Shown here: positions 15,904-24,367 of the stretch, piece after piece | Layout: each line of letters opens with the position of its first letter | Position numbering within the stretch: the first letter of the stretch is position 1 | Assembly: GCA_963841715.1 (NCBI GenBank) | Contig: CAWJDP010000004.1 | Coordinates: 1-64,000 of the forward strand | DNA from: DASPWW01 sp963841715 | Lineage (GTDB): Bacteria; Actinomycetota; Thermoleophilia; Solirubrobacterales; 70-9 | Length of the DNA: 64,000 nt | Reading direction: 5' to 3' | Program-made: the position numbers and the translations under genes | Notes under the pieces: model-generated | What the model was told of the DNA's origin: nothing | The model's database searches: none | Seen by the model: the letters and a program-made list of their open reading frames with translations, nothing else

Positions 15904-17070
15904 ATGGCGGGGATCGCACGGAGGACGATCGCGATGTGCGCGGTCGCGGCCGCACCACTGGCGCCGGCGACGGGCTCGGCGCTCGCCGATCCGCCGATCG
16001 GGAGCGGCGACGGCGGCGTTCACCTGCGGAAGATCGGCAACTTCGACAACCCGACCTACGTCGACAACGCGCCCGGGTCGAAGCGCCTGCTCTTCGTCAC
16101 CGAGCAGCCGGGCCGGATCAAGGTCCTGCGCGGCTCGAAGATCCTCGGCCACGACTTCCTCGACATCAGCGACCAGGTCAAGTGCTGCGGCGAGGAGGGC
16201 CTGCTCTCGGTCGCCTTCGCCCCCGACTACAAGCGCACCCGCCGCTTCTACGCCTACTTCACCAACCACACCGGCGACAACGAGGTCGACGAGTTCAAGC
16301 GCAGCAAGCGCTCGCGCACCCACGCAGCCCCGGGATCGGAGCGTCGGGTGATCACGTTCAGCCACCGCGAGTTCCCGAACCACAACGGCGGCCTGCTCCA
16401 GTTCGGCCCCGACGGACTGCTCTACATCGGGACCGGGGACGGCGGCGGGAGCGGTGACACGCTCCACAACGGTCAGAACGTGAACACGCTGCTCGGCAAG
16501 CTGCTGCGGATCGACCCGCGCGCCGGCGGCGGCAGGCCGTACCGGATCCCCGCGAGCAACCCGTTCGCCGGCTCGACTCCGGGAGCGGACGAGATCTACG
16601 CGCTCGGCCTCCGCAACCCGTGGCGGTACTCGTTCGACAGCAAGACCGGCGATCTGATCATCGGCGACGTCGGCCAGAACCAGTACGAGGAGATCGACTA
16701 CGAGACGAACGCCAGGGGGGCGAACTTCGGCTGGAACGTGCTCGAGGGCAACCACCCCTACGCGGGTGGTCCGACGCCGGCCAACTACCACCCGCCCGTG
16801 CTCGAGTACAGCCACAACGGGGGCGCGTGCGCGGTCACCGGGGGCTACGTCGTTCGCGACAACAGCCTGCCGACGCTCTACGGCCGCTACCTCTACGGCG
16901 ACTACTGCGTCGGCGACCTGCGCAGCTTCATCCCCAATCGCGGCGCCCACAGCGCGAGCGACGACCGACCGCTGGGGCCGAACGTGCCCAGCCTGACCTC
17001 CTTCGGAGAGGGCCGCAACGGGCACATCTACGCCGCGTCCCAGGGGGGTCCGGTCTACCGCCTCAAGTAG
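15904..17070 (+). CDS. Secreted PQQ-type sugar (glucose/sorbosone) dehydrogenase
   Basis: The 388-residue protein has a Sec signal peptide of about 28 residues (cleavage near GSALA/D) and a six-bladed propeller of the soluble glucose dehydrogenase/hedgehog-interacting family: GEEGLLSVAFAPDY, FPNHNGGLLQFGPDGLLYIGTGDGG, LGKLLRIDPR, YALGLRNPWRYSFD and GGYVVRDNSLPTLYGRYLYGDYC. Family members oxidise aldose sugars with PQQ and calcium, though many homologues have no proven substrate. It follows an almost identical domain gene by ten bases, a clear tandem duplication; this copy has an ordinary signal peptide whereas the first has a lipobox. No PQQ synthesis gene is visible here. Confidence 0.8.
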   Translation: MAGIARRTIAMCAVAAAPLAPATGSALADPPIGSGDGGVHLRKIGNFDNPTYVDNAPGSKRLLFVTEQPGRIKVLRGSKILGHDFLDISDQVKCCGEEGLLSVAFAPDYKRTRRFYAYFTNHTGDNEVDEFKRSKRSRTHAAPGSERRVITFSHREFPNHNGGLLQFGPDGLLYIGTGDGGGSGDTLHNGQNVNTLLGKLLRIDPRAGGGRPYRIPASNPFAGSTPGADEIYALGLRNPWRYSFDSKTGDLIIGDVGQNQYEEIDYETNARGANFGWNVLEGNHPYAGGPTPANYHPPVLEYSHNGGACAVTGGYVVRDNSLPTLYGRYLYGDYCVGDLRSFIPNRGAHSASDDRPLGPNVPSLTSFGEGRNGHIYAASQGGPVYRLK

Positions 17071-17114
17071 CGGCGTCCACTACAGTCCTCGCAACCACCG
17101 AGAGGGGACGAGTC

Positions 17115-18701
17115 ATGGCGACGCGTGCGACTGAGACGGGAACGGCAACGACGAACGGGGCGAGCGGCAACGGACTCGCGGCAAGCGGCGAGACCTTCGA
17201 CGTCTTCAACCCGGCCGACGGGACCGTCGTCGACCAGGTCCCCGTTCACGACCCGGCCCAGGTCCACGCCGCCGCCGAGCGCCTGCGCGCCGCACAGCCC
17301 CAGTGGGAGCAGCTCGGCCACGACGGCCGCTACCGCTGGCTGAGCCGGTGGCGCGACTGGATCCACGCGAACAGCGAGAAGCTCGCCGACATCATGCAGA
17401 CCGAGACCGGGAAGGTCCGCCAGGAGGCGACGATGGAGACGCCCGGCCTCGAGGACGCGATCAACTACTTCGGCTCGAACTCGAAGCGGTTCCTCGCCGA
17501 CGAGCAGGCGCCCCCGCACTCGCCGTTGATGCGGATGAAGACGCTGCGAGTCGTCTACAAGCCGTACCCGCTCGTCGGTGTGATTGCGCCATGGAACTTC
17601 CCCCTGCTGCTCTCGGCGGGCGACGCGATTCCCGCGCTCGCGGCCGGCTGCGCGGTGATCATCAAGCCGTCCGAGTTCACCCCGCTGTCGCTGGTCGAGC
17701 TCGTGCGCGGCTGGAAGGAGGAGGTCGGGGCTCCCGACGTGTTCGAGGTCGTCACCGGGCTCGGTGAGTGCGGCTCCGCCGTCGTCAGCGAGGCCGACAT
17801 GGTCCATTTCACCGGCTCGATCGCGACCGGCAAGAAGGTGATGGCCCAGGCCGCCGAGACGCTGACCCCCGTCAGCCTCGAGCTCGGCGGCAAGGACCCG
17901 ATGATCGTGCTCGAGGACGCCGACCCCGACCGCGCCGCGAACGGCGCCGCGTGGGGCGGGCTCGCAAATTCGGGCCAGATCTGCATGTCGACCGAGCGCG
18001 TGTACGCGGCCGAGCCGATCTACGACAGCTTCGTCGGCAAGCTGGTCGATCGAGTGAAGGAGCTGAAGCAGGGCCGCGACGAGCCCGCCTACAGCCACGA
18101 GATCGGGGCGATGGTCTCCCCAAAGCAGGTCGAGATCGTCGAGGACCACGTCCAGGACGCGATCAACAGGGGCGCCAAGATCCTCACCGGCGGCAAGCGC
18201 CGCGAGGGTCCCGGCGACTACTTCGAGCCGACGGTACTCGTCGACGTCGATCACTCAATGAAGATCATGCGCGACGAGACCTTCGGCCCGGTGATCCCGG
18301 TGATGAAGGTCCGCGACGATGACGAGGCCGTGGAGCTCGCCAACGACTCGCGCTACGGGCTCTCGGCGTCGGTGTTCGGGAAGAAGAACCACGCCGAGGC
18401 GGTCGCGCGGCGGATCGACAGCGGCGCCTGCAACGTCAACGACCAGTTCAGCAACTACCTCGCCTACTCGCTGCCGATGGCCGGCTGGAAGGAGTCGGGG
18501 ATCGGGCAGCGCTGGGGCGCGGGCGGAATCCGCAAGTACTGCCGCACCGAGGCGATCACGATCGCGAAGCTCGACCGCGCGAAGTCGGAGCCGATGTGGT
18601 TCCCGTACACGGCCCGCAAGTCGCGGATCCTGCACGCGCTCGGTGGGTTCCTGAACGCGCGCGGGCTCGCGAACCGGCTCCGCGGGCTGCGCAGCCGCTA
18701 G
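17115..18701 (+). CDS. NAD(P)-dependent aldehyde dehydrogenase
   Basis: From the ATG at 17115 (GAGAGGGG just upstream) the product is 528 residues and has every core element of the aldehyde dehydrogenase superfamily: VIAPWNFPLLL with Asn161, Lys184-containing KPSEFTP, the FTGSIATGK cofactor loop, catalytic Glu256 (LELGGKD) and nucleophile Cys290 (GQICMSTERV), and EIGAMVSPKQ. A 25-residue Gly/Thr-rich N-terminus is extra. The closest named style is the succinate-semialdehyde/benzaldehyde branch, but substrate cannot be assigned. A C-terminal extension after residue 490 is basic and may touch the membrane. It follows the sugar dehydrogenases by 44 bases, perhaps oxidising their products. Confidence 0.85.
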   Translation: MATRATETGTATTNGASGNGLAASGETFDVFNPADGTVVDQVPVHDPAQVHAAAERLRAAQPQWEQLGHDGRYRWLSRWRDWIHANSEKLADIMQTETGKVRQEATMETPGLEDAINYFGSNSKRFLADEQAPPHSPLMRMKTLRVVYKPYPLVGVIAPWNFPLLLSAGDAIPALAAGCAVIIKPSEFTPLSLVELVRGWKEEVGAPDVFEVVTGLGECGSAVVSEADMVHFTGSIATGKKVMAQAAETLTPVSLELGGKDPMIVLEDADPDRAANGAAWGGLANSGQICMSTERVYAAEPIYDSFVGKLVDRVKELKQGRDEPAYSHEIGAMVSPKQVEIVEDHVQDAINRGAKILTGGKRREGPGDYFEPTVLVDVDHSMKIMRDETFGPVIPVMKVRDDDEAVELANDSRYGLSASVFGKKNHAEAVARRIDSGACNVNDQFSNYLAYSLPMAGWKESGIGQRWGAGGIRKYCRTEAITIAKLDRAKSEPMWFPYTARKSRILHALGGFLNARGLANRLRGLRSR

Positions 18702-18773
18702 CCCGCGCCCCAAACCCGGCGAATATTCGGGCTCGCCATACGACCGTGAGCGGGTTGCCCGCGGCCGGGCCGG

Positions 18774-19118
18774 CTAGGCGGCGCGGGCCGAGGCGGGGCC
18801 GGCGGTCTTGAGCTCGTCGGAGAGCCCGTTGGCCTGGTCCGCGAACCACTCGGCGGTCGCGCGCAGCCACTCGATCTCCGCGCGGGTTCGGACGACGATG
18901 TAGCTCGTGTACTCGTCGCCGGCGAGGTCGATCGCGTCGGAGACGCTGATCGCACCGTCGTCGCTCGCCTCACCCTCGTCGCGCCGCCACATCACCCGGC
19001 CGCGATCCTCCGCCTCGGTCTCGAGGCACAGCCGCGTGCCGTCGCTCAGCAGCAAGTCCTTCGGCTCCATTCCCCTGACTTCGACGCCCCGCGTCATCCC
19101 GTTCGTTCGCTCGCTCAT
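18774..19118 (-). CDS. Hypothetical small acidic protein (114 aa)
   Basis: A strong GGAGAGGAGGGCG site precedes the ATG at 19118. The protein is acidic and has mixed character: beta-rich middle (LLLSDGTRLCLETEAEDRGRVMWRR) and a C-terminal helix (AEIEWLRATAEWFADQANGLSDELK). There is one cysteine and no membrane segment. I recognise no family. It is a lone gene convergent with the aldehyde dehydrogenase; a 10-bp palindrome (CGAATATTCG, 18720-18729) lies between them. Confidence 0.5.
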   Translation of the reverse strand: MSERTNGMTRGVEVRGMEPKDLLLSDGTRLCLETEAEDRGRVMWRRDEGEASDDGAISVSDAIDLAGDEYTSYIVVRTRAEIEWLRATAEWFADQANGLSDELKTAGPASARAA

Positions 19119-19307
19119 CTTGTCGCCCTCCTCTCCCCGCCTCCGGGGAAGATCGCTGATCGGCCAGGGGCCATATTAGCGCTTGCTAAGACGAGCCTTG
19201 TAAAGCACTCGTAAAAACTTCAACCCGCCGGACAGGCTGCCTGCGGGCGCCTGAGGGGAGGCCGGCCGAGACGCTTTCGCCGAGCGGCAGGGAATACTGC
19301 GCGGGCG

Positions 19308-19645
19308 ATGTCGGAGGAGAACGTGGAGATCGTGCGCCGGATCTACGAGCTGGTTGAGGCCGGAAGGAATCGACGTGTGGGGGCAGGCACGACGGCAAGG
19401 AGAACGTTGACCGCTCGTTGAAACAGCTCTGGATCTACGACGAGGTCTCGATCGCCGTCGAGGAGATCATCGACCTCGACGACAGGACTCTGGCCATTAC
19501 CCGGTTCCACGGGGTCCCCGCGGGTGCCCCGCCGGTGGACTGGCCGTGGTGCCACCTGTTTGCGCTCAGAGACGGACGGATCAGTGAGGTGCAGAGCTTT
19601 CTTGACCGCGCCGAAGCCCTCGAAGAGGCTGGGCTGCGGCGCTAG
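19308..19645 (+). pseudogene. SnoaL/NTF2-like gene remnant with internal deletion
   Basis: The ATG at 19308 begins the very common MSEENVEIVRRIYELVEAG start of actinobacterial SnoaL-like proteins, but the frame stops at 19424. A second frame up to the stop at 19645 encodes the C-terminal part (IYDEVSIAVEEIIDLDDRTLAITRFHG to FLDRAEALEEAGLRR). About 25-40 residues that normally join the halves are missing and the frame changes, so one error is not enough to explain it. A TTG at 19418 could express the second half alone. I regard it as a decayed gene. Confidence 0.6.
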
Positions 19646-21987
19646 TCGCCGGCGGGGACGAGCTGCTCGCGGAGCTGGCCCGCGGCGTCGACCATGTTCC
19701 GCAGGCTCGCCTCGACCTCGGGCCAGGCGCGGGTCTTCAGCCCACAGTCCGGGTTCACCCACAGCTGCTCGGGCTTCAGCACCCGGGCGGCCGCTTCGAG
19801 CAGCTCCGCCATCTCCTCGGACGGCGGAACGCGGGGCGAGTGGATGTCGTAGACGCCGGGGCCGATCTGGAGCTCGTATCCGGTGCGCTCCCAATCGTGG
19901 AGCAGCTCCATGCGCGAGCGCGCCGCCTCGATCAACAGCACGTCGGCGTCCATCTGCTGGATCTGCTCCATGATGTCGCCGAAGTCCGAGTAGCACATGT
20001 GGGTGTGGATCTGGGTCTCGTCGCGGACCCCGGCGGTCGCAACCCGGAAGCAGTACACGGCCCACTCGAGATACTCGCGCCAGCGTGCCCTGCGCAGCGG
20101 CAGGCCCTCGCGAATCGCCGGCTCGTCGACCTGGATCACCTTGATCCCGGCCTCCTCGAGATCGGCGACCTCGTCGCGGATCGCCAGCGCGAGCTGCTCG
20201 CACGTCTCCGAGCGCGGCTGGTCGTCGCGGACGAATGACCACTGCAGCATCGTCACCGGGCCCGTGAGCATGCCCTTGACCGGGCGCTCGGAGAGCGACT
20301 GCGCGTACAGCGTCCAGTCGACCGTCATCGGCTCGGGGCGGCTGACGTCCCCGAACAGGATCGGCGGGCGCACGTAGCGCGACCCGTACGATTGGACCCA
20401 GGCGTTCTGCGTGAACGCGTAGCCCTCCATCTGCTCGGCGAAGTACTGGACCATGTCGTTCCGCTCGGGCTCGCCGTGGACGAGGACGTCGAGGCCGACG
20501 TCCTCCTGGAACCGGATCACGCGCTCGATCTCCGAGCGCATCCGCTCCTCGTAGCCGGCCCGGTCGATGTCACCGGCGCGCAGCTCGGCGCGCGCCTTGC
20601 GGATCTCGGCCGTCTGCGGGTAGGAGCCGATCGTCGTCGTCGGGAACAGGGGAAGCGCGAGCCGCTCGGCCTGAGCGTCGCGCCGGATCTCCCAGTCGCT
20701 TGTGCGCCGCGCGTCGTCGTCGCTCATCGCCGCGACGCGGTCGCGGATCGCGGGGTTGCGGGTTCGGTGCGAGACGCGGCGGTCGTCATGCGCTCGGTCG
20801 TTGGCGTCGAGCTCGGCCGCGATCGCGTCGCGGCCCTCGGTGAGGCCCTTGGCGAGGGTCGCGACCTCGCCGACCTTCTGGCGCGCGAACGCCATCCACG
20901 AGCGGAGCTCGTCGTCGAGATTGGGCTCAGCTTCGATGTCGACCGGCGTGTGCAGCAGCGAGCACGAGGTCGAGACGACGAGTTCCTTGCAGCGGTCGCG
21001 CAGCCCGCCGAGCTCGTCGAGGCTGTGCTCGAGCTCTGAGATCCACACGTTGCGCCCGTCGACGATCCCGGCGAACAGGGTCTTGTCCTCGAGGCCGCCG
21101 CCCTCGCCAAGCTTCTCCTCCTTCGCGATCAGCTCGACGTTGCGCGGGCCGCGGTGGAAGTCGAGGCCGACGCCCTCGATCGGCAGGTCGCGGAGGACGC
21201 CGTAGGCGTCGCCGACCTCGTCGAAGTAGGTCTTGACGAGGATGCTCGGGCGCTCGTGGACCCGCGCGAGCTCCTCGTAGGCGAGCCGCAGCGCGTCGAG
21301 CTCGGGCTCGGTGCGGTCCTCGACGAAGCACGGCTCGTCGAGCTGAACCCAGGTTGCGCCCTGCTCGGCGAGGCGCTCGAGTACCTCTCCGTAGACCTCG
21401 ATCAGCGGCTCGAGCAGCGTCAGGCGGTCGAAGTCCTCGGGCACGCCGTCGGCCGACTTGCCGAGCAGCAGGAACGAGACCGGGCCGACGAGCACCGGGA
21501 CGGTGTCGATCCCGAGCTCCTCCATCGCCTCGGCGTGCTCGGCGAACGGCTTCTCGCTCGACAGCGAGAACTCGGTGTCCGGGCCGAGCTCGGGCACGAG
21601 GTAGTGGTAGTTGGTGTCGAACCACTTCGTCATCTCCATCGCCGTGACGTCGACGCCGCCCTCCTGGCGGCCGCGCGCCATCGCGAAGTAGGTCTGCTCG
21701 TCGACGGGGCGGCCGCCGTCGTGGCCGTAGCGATCGGGGACGGCGCCGACGAGAGCAATCGCGTCGAGGACCTGGTCGTAGAGCGAGAAGTCGTTCGAGG
21801 GGATCATGTCGATCCCGGCGTCCTGCATGAAGCGCCAGTTCTCGAGTCGGATCCGCTTCGCGATCGCGAGCAGGTCGGCCTCGGAGACCTCGCCCTTCCA
21901 GTGGCCCTCGGTGGCGAACTTGAGCTCGCGCTCGGCGCCAATCCGCGGAAAGCCGGAAATATTGGACGGGACGTTCGACTGGGCCAT
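19642..21987 (-). CDS. metE: Cobalamin-independent methionine synthase MetE
   Basis: The 781-residue protein matches 5-methyltetrahydropteroyltriglutamate-homocysteine methyltransferase over its full two-barrel length: N-terminal FPRIGAERELKFATEGHWKG and C-terminal TTTIGSYPQTAEIRKARAELR. The zinc ligands are His663 and Cys665 (HTHMC), Glu687 and Cys748 (NPDCG); their spacing of 2, 22 and 61 equals that in E. coli MetE. It makes methionine from homocysteine and folate in the cytosol without B12. It lies 38 bases after the flippase gene, leaving no room for a cobalamin riboswitch, so it is probably read through from upstream. A small linker insertion near residue 430 separates the barrels. Confidence 0.93.
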   Translation of the reverse strand: MAQSNVPSNISGFPRIGAERELKFATEGHWKGEVSEADLLAIAKRIRLENWRFMQDAGIDMIPSNDFSLYDQVLDAIALVGAVPDRYGHDGGRPVDEQTYFAMARGRQEGGVDVTAMEMTKWFDTNYHYLVPELGPDTEFSLSSEKPFAEHAEAMEELGIDTVPVLVGPVSFLLLGKSADGVPEDFDRLTLLEPLIEVYGEVLERLAEQGATWVQLDEPCFVEDRTEPELDALRLAYEELARVHERPSILVKTYFDEVGDAYGVLRDLPIEGVGLDFHRGPRNVELIAKEEKLGEGGGLEDKTLFAGIVDGRNVWISELEHSLDELGGLRDRCKELVVSTSCSLLHTPVDIEAEPNLDDELRSWMAFARQKVGEVATLAKGLTEGRDAIAAELDANDRAHDDRRVSHRTRNPAIRDRVAAMSDDDARRTSDWEIRRDAQAERLALPLFPTTTIGSYPQTAEIRKARAELRAGDIDRAGYEERMRSEIERVIRFQEDVGLDVLVHGEPERNDMVQYFAEQMEGYAFTQNAWVQSYGSRYVRPPILFGDVSRPEPMTVDWTLYAQSLSERPVKGMLTGPVTMLQWSFVRDDQPRSETCEQLALAIRDEVADLEEAGIKVIQVDEPAIREGLPLRRARWREYLEWAVYCFRVATAGVRDETQIHTHMCYSDFGDIMEQIQQMDADVLLIEAARSRMELLHDWERTGYELQIGPGVYDIHSPRVPPSEEMAELLEAAARVLKPEQLWVNPDCGLKTRAWPEVEASLRNMVDAAGQLREQLVPAGD

Positions 21988-22025
21988 GGCCGCCTGAGGG
22001 TACTTACTCGGGCCGCGCTAGATGA

Positions 22026-23261
22026 TCACGAGATCGTGTCCCCGGCCTTGCTCTCCTCCGGGGACAGCCGCACCGGCGCGGCGGACAGCGCGCGCAGGCG
22101 CATGTCCGACCACGTCATGCCCTCGCGGACGAGGGCCGGGAGGCCGAGCGCGACGGCGGTCGCGATCTCAACCGCCTGGAGGATGACGCCGTAGGCGAGC
22201 GCGTCGGCGCCGCTGACGCCGAAGCCCGTCGTCAGCACGCTGATCACCGCGAGCTGGAAGACGCCGATGTTCGACGGCGTCGCCGGGACGACCGCGGTGA
22301 CGTTGACCGCGAACAGGACCGCGGCGGCGGCGCCGATGCTGGAGTGAACGTCAAGCCCCATCGCCGGGAACAGCATGTAGCACGCGAGGAGCTGCAGGCC
22401 CCAGGCGGCGAGCTGCGCGCCGGCCGCCATCGCGCCGTAGCGCGCGTCGCGGAACACCCGCAGGCCGCTTCGCACCTGGACCAGCGCCCGGCGCACGTTC
22501 CCCGCGAGGCGCGCGATTCGCCCGGTTCCGTTCTGACGCACGAGCACCGGGGCGAGCGCGACCGCGACGAGCAGGACGAGCGGGACGAAGCTGGCGACGA
22601 AGAGCTTCTCCGAGCCCGAGTGGAAGAGGTTCGTTGTCGCGACGATGATCGCGCCGAGCATCGACAGCGCGATCAGGTTCAGCGTCGTCTGCGAGACCAG
22701 CGTGCCGAGCAGCACCGGGAGCGTCTCGCGCATCCGCCCCGTGCGACGCGACAGAACCATCGCCCGCGCCGGCTCGCCGAGGCGGGCGGGAAGCGTCGCC
22801 GACATCAGCACGCCGATCATCGTCGCCGAGGTGACGTCGCGGCGGCGCACCGGGCGCCGCGGCAGCGCCGCCTTAGCGATCGCGTACCAGGACACAGCGC
22901 GGAGCAGCATCGAGGCCATCATCAGCCCGACGGCGACCAGGATCAGCGTGAAGTTGGAGCGGACGACGCTCGCGACGACGCTCTGAAAGCCGATCTTGTG
23001 CGCGGCGAGCGCGGTAAGTCCGATTCCGATCGCGCCCGCGAGGCCGAGGCCGATCCGCCTCGCCGCGCGGCGCTTGCGATCCGCTCCCGCCGCCGGCGCC
23101 GGGTCGAGCGAGGGCAGGCGCTCGGGGCGCTTCCCGGCCCGCCGTGCGACGGGACAAGCCCGATCCGGCGCGCGATCCGCTCCGGCCTGCCGGCTGCCGC
23201 CGGCACCGGCGAGGCGGCGTGGGCATAGACATCCTCGAGCTGGTCGGCGATCCGCGGCCAC
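22026..23261 (-). CDS. Flippase-like (LPG synthase TM/UPF0104) protein, probable fusion partner of the GT4 gene
   Basis: From about 23133 downward this frame encodes an eight-helix membrane protein of the AglD2/MprF-like flippase family: RRIGLGLAGAIGIGLTALAAHKIG, LMSATLPARLGEPARAMVLSRRTG, TLVSQTTLNLIALSMLG and VPATPSNIGVFQLAVISVLTTGFGVS. The first 43 codons of the open frame (23133-23261) lie antiparallel in meaning to the C-terminal part of the GT4 gene and look random, so the real start is not there. Adding one base near 23133 joins the GT4 frame (GLVPSHGGPG) to this one (KRPERLPSLDPAPA), suggesting a single GT4-flippase polypeptide. Such proteins may move a glycolipid across the membrane. 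Confidence 0.7.
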   Translation of the reverse strand: MAADRRPARGCLCPRRLAGAGGSRQAGADRAPDRACPVARRAGKRPERLPSLDPAPAAGADRKRRAARRIGLGLAGAIGIGLTALAAHKIGFQSVVASVVRSNFTLILVAVGLMMASMLLRAVSWYAIAKAALPRRPVRRRDVTSATMIGVLMSATLPARLGEPARAMVLSRRTGRMRETLPVLLGTLVSQTTLNLIALSMLGAIIVATTNLFHSGSEKLFVASFVPLVLLVAVALAPVLVRQNGTGRIARLAGNVRRALVQVRSGLRVFRDARYGAMAAGAQLAAWGLQLLACYMLFPAMGLDVHSSIGAAAAVLFAVNVTAVVPATPSNIGVFQLAVISVLTTGFGVSGADALAYGVILQAVEIATAVALGLPALVREGMTWSDMRLRALSAAPVRLSPEESKAGDTIS

Positions 23262-24337
23262 GCGTACTCCTCGGCGGAGGCGCGCGCGGCACGTCCCATC
23301 TCGCGCCTCGCGTCAGGCTCGACGTGCAGGCGCTGAAGCTCCTCGGCAAGGCGCTGTGGATCGGCGGGCGGAACGAGCACGCCGTCGACGCGGTCGCTGA
23401 CGACCTCGGCGTAGCCGGCGATCTCCGACGCGATCACCGGCGTCCCCGCCGCGAACGCCTCGATCAGGACCATCCCGAAGCTCTCCGCCTCGAGCGAGGG
23501 CGCGCACATCACGTCGGCCTCGTGCAGGCGGCGCCAGAGCTGATCGGCGGAGACGCGGCCGAGCGCGTCGATCCGCGACCCAACCTCGGGGTCTGGCAGG
23601 TAGCGCGCGACGTCCTCGGGGCCGGCGCCGACGACGGTCAGCCGCGACGGGACGTGCTCGACCAGCGCCTCGAACGCGGCCAGCAGCACGGGCAGGCCCT
23701 TGCGCTCCTCGGGGCGGCCCACGAACAGGATCCGGAGCTCATCCGAGCCCGGCTTCGGTCCATCGGGCGCGGCCTCGAGGTCGACCCCGTTGGGGATGAT
23801 CGTGTACTCGCCGCCGAAGAAGCGCCGGCCGGTCCAGGCCGCCGCCTTCGAGACCGCCACCCGTGCCGCAAGCTGGTTGAAGCGGCGGCGGGCTCCGAGA
23901 AGCGTCGCGATGTGGTTCGGCACCGGCTTCGTCGAGTAGGCGTGGAAGGTGCCGACGACGGGGGCGCCGCCGAACACCGTCGCGTCCCAGCCGAGCATCG
24001 GCGCCGGGGGCTCGTGGACGTGGACGACGTCGAAGCGGCCGGCGCGGAGCTCGCGCCGCATAGTCGTCACGGCGTCAGGCGAGGGCGAGAGGTTCGACAC
24101 GGCGCCGTTCGCGGAGAATCCGATCGTGCGGCCGAGCGGAACGAGGTAGTCCGGGAGCTCTCGCCGCTCCGCGGACGCTCGGTGGAGCACCCGGCTGAGC
24201 CGGTCGGGGGGATCCCAGGGCGCCATGACACGGACATGGTGGCCACGGCCGGAGAACTGCTCGGCCAACGCCTCGACGTGCCGATTGACGCCGCCCTGGT
24301 ACGTCCACGAGTAGGGCGTGACTAGAGCAACGCGCAC
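22943..24337 (-). CDS. GT4 family glycosyltransferase (PimA/Pim-like)
   Basis: The first 375 residues form a complete GT-B enzyme of family GT4: MRVALVTPYSWTYQGGVNRHVEALAEQF at the N-terminus (acceptor side), VVHVHEPPAPML, and the donor-side RILFVGRPEERKGLPVLLAAFEAL plus the CAPSLEAESFGMVLIEAFAAGTPVIAS motif with the conserved E-x7-E. PimA-like mannosyltransferases of actinobacteria have this pattern, so transfer to phosphatidylinositol or a related lipid is plausible. The last 80 residues after GLVPSHGGP are basic and low-complexity, unlike the family, and probably result from a frameshift into the flippase gene. It follows a large membrane-protein gene by 30 bases. Confidence 0.8.
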   Translation of the reverse strand: MRVALVTPYSWTYQGGVNRHVEALAEQFSGRGHHVRVMAPWDPPDRLSRVLHRASAERRELPDYLVPLGRTIGFSANGAVSNLSPSPDAVTTMRRELRAGRFDVVHVHEPPAPMLGWDATVFGGAPVVGTFHAYSTKPVPNHIATLLGARRRFNQLAARVAVSKAAAWTGRRFFGGEYTIIPNGVDLEAAPDGPKPGSDELRILFVGRPEERKGLPVLLAAFEALVEHVPSRLTVVGAGPEDVARYLPDPEVGSRIDALGRVSADQLWRRLHEADVMCAPSLEAESFGMVLIEAFAAGTPVIASEIAGYAEVVSDRVDGVLVPPADPQRLAEELQRLHVEPDARREMGRAARASAEEYAWPRIADQLEDVYAHAASPVPAAAGRPERIARRIGLVPSHGGPGSAPSACPRSTRRRRRERIASAARRGGSASASRARSESDLPRSPRTRSAFRASSRASSAPTSR

Positions 24338-24367
24338 CGAGCGGATGCTAACAGCGACGGCCCCCGT

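Noticed and set aside
18720..18729. CGAATATTCG palindrome between the aldehyde dehydrogenase and the small minus gene
   Set aside because: Only ten bases, no T tract, and no regulator nearby; could be chance.
19988..22020. Search for a cobalamin riboswitch before metE
   Set aside because: Only 38 bases separate the flippase stop and the metE start and they hold no B12-box-like sequence.
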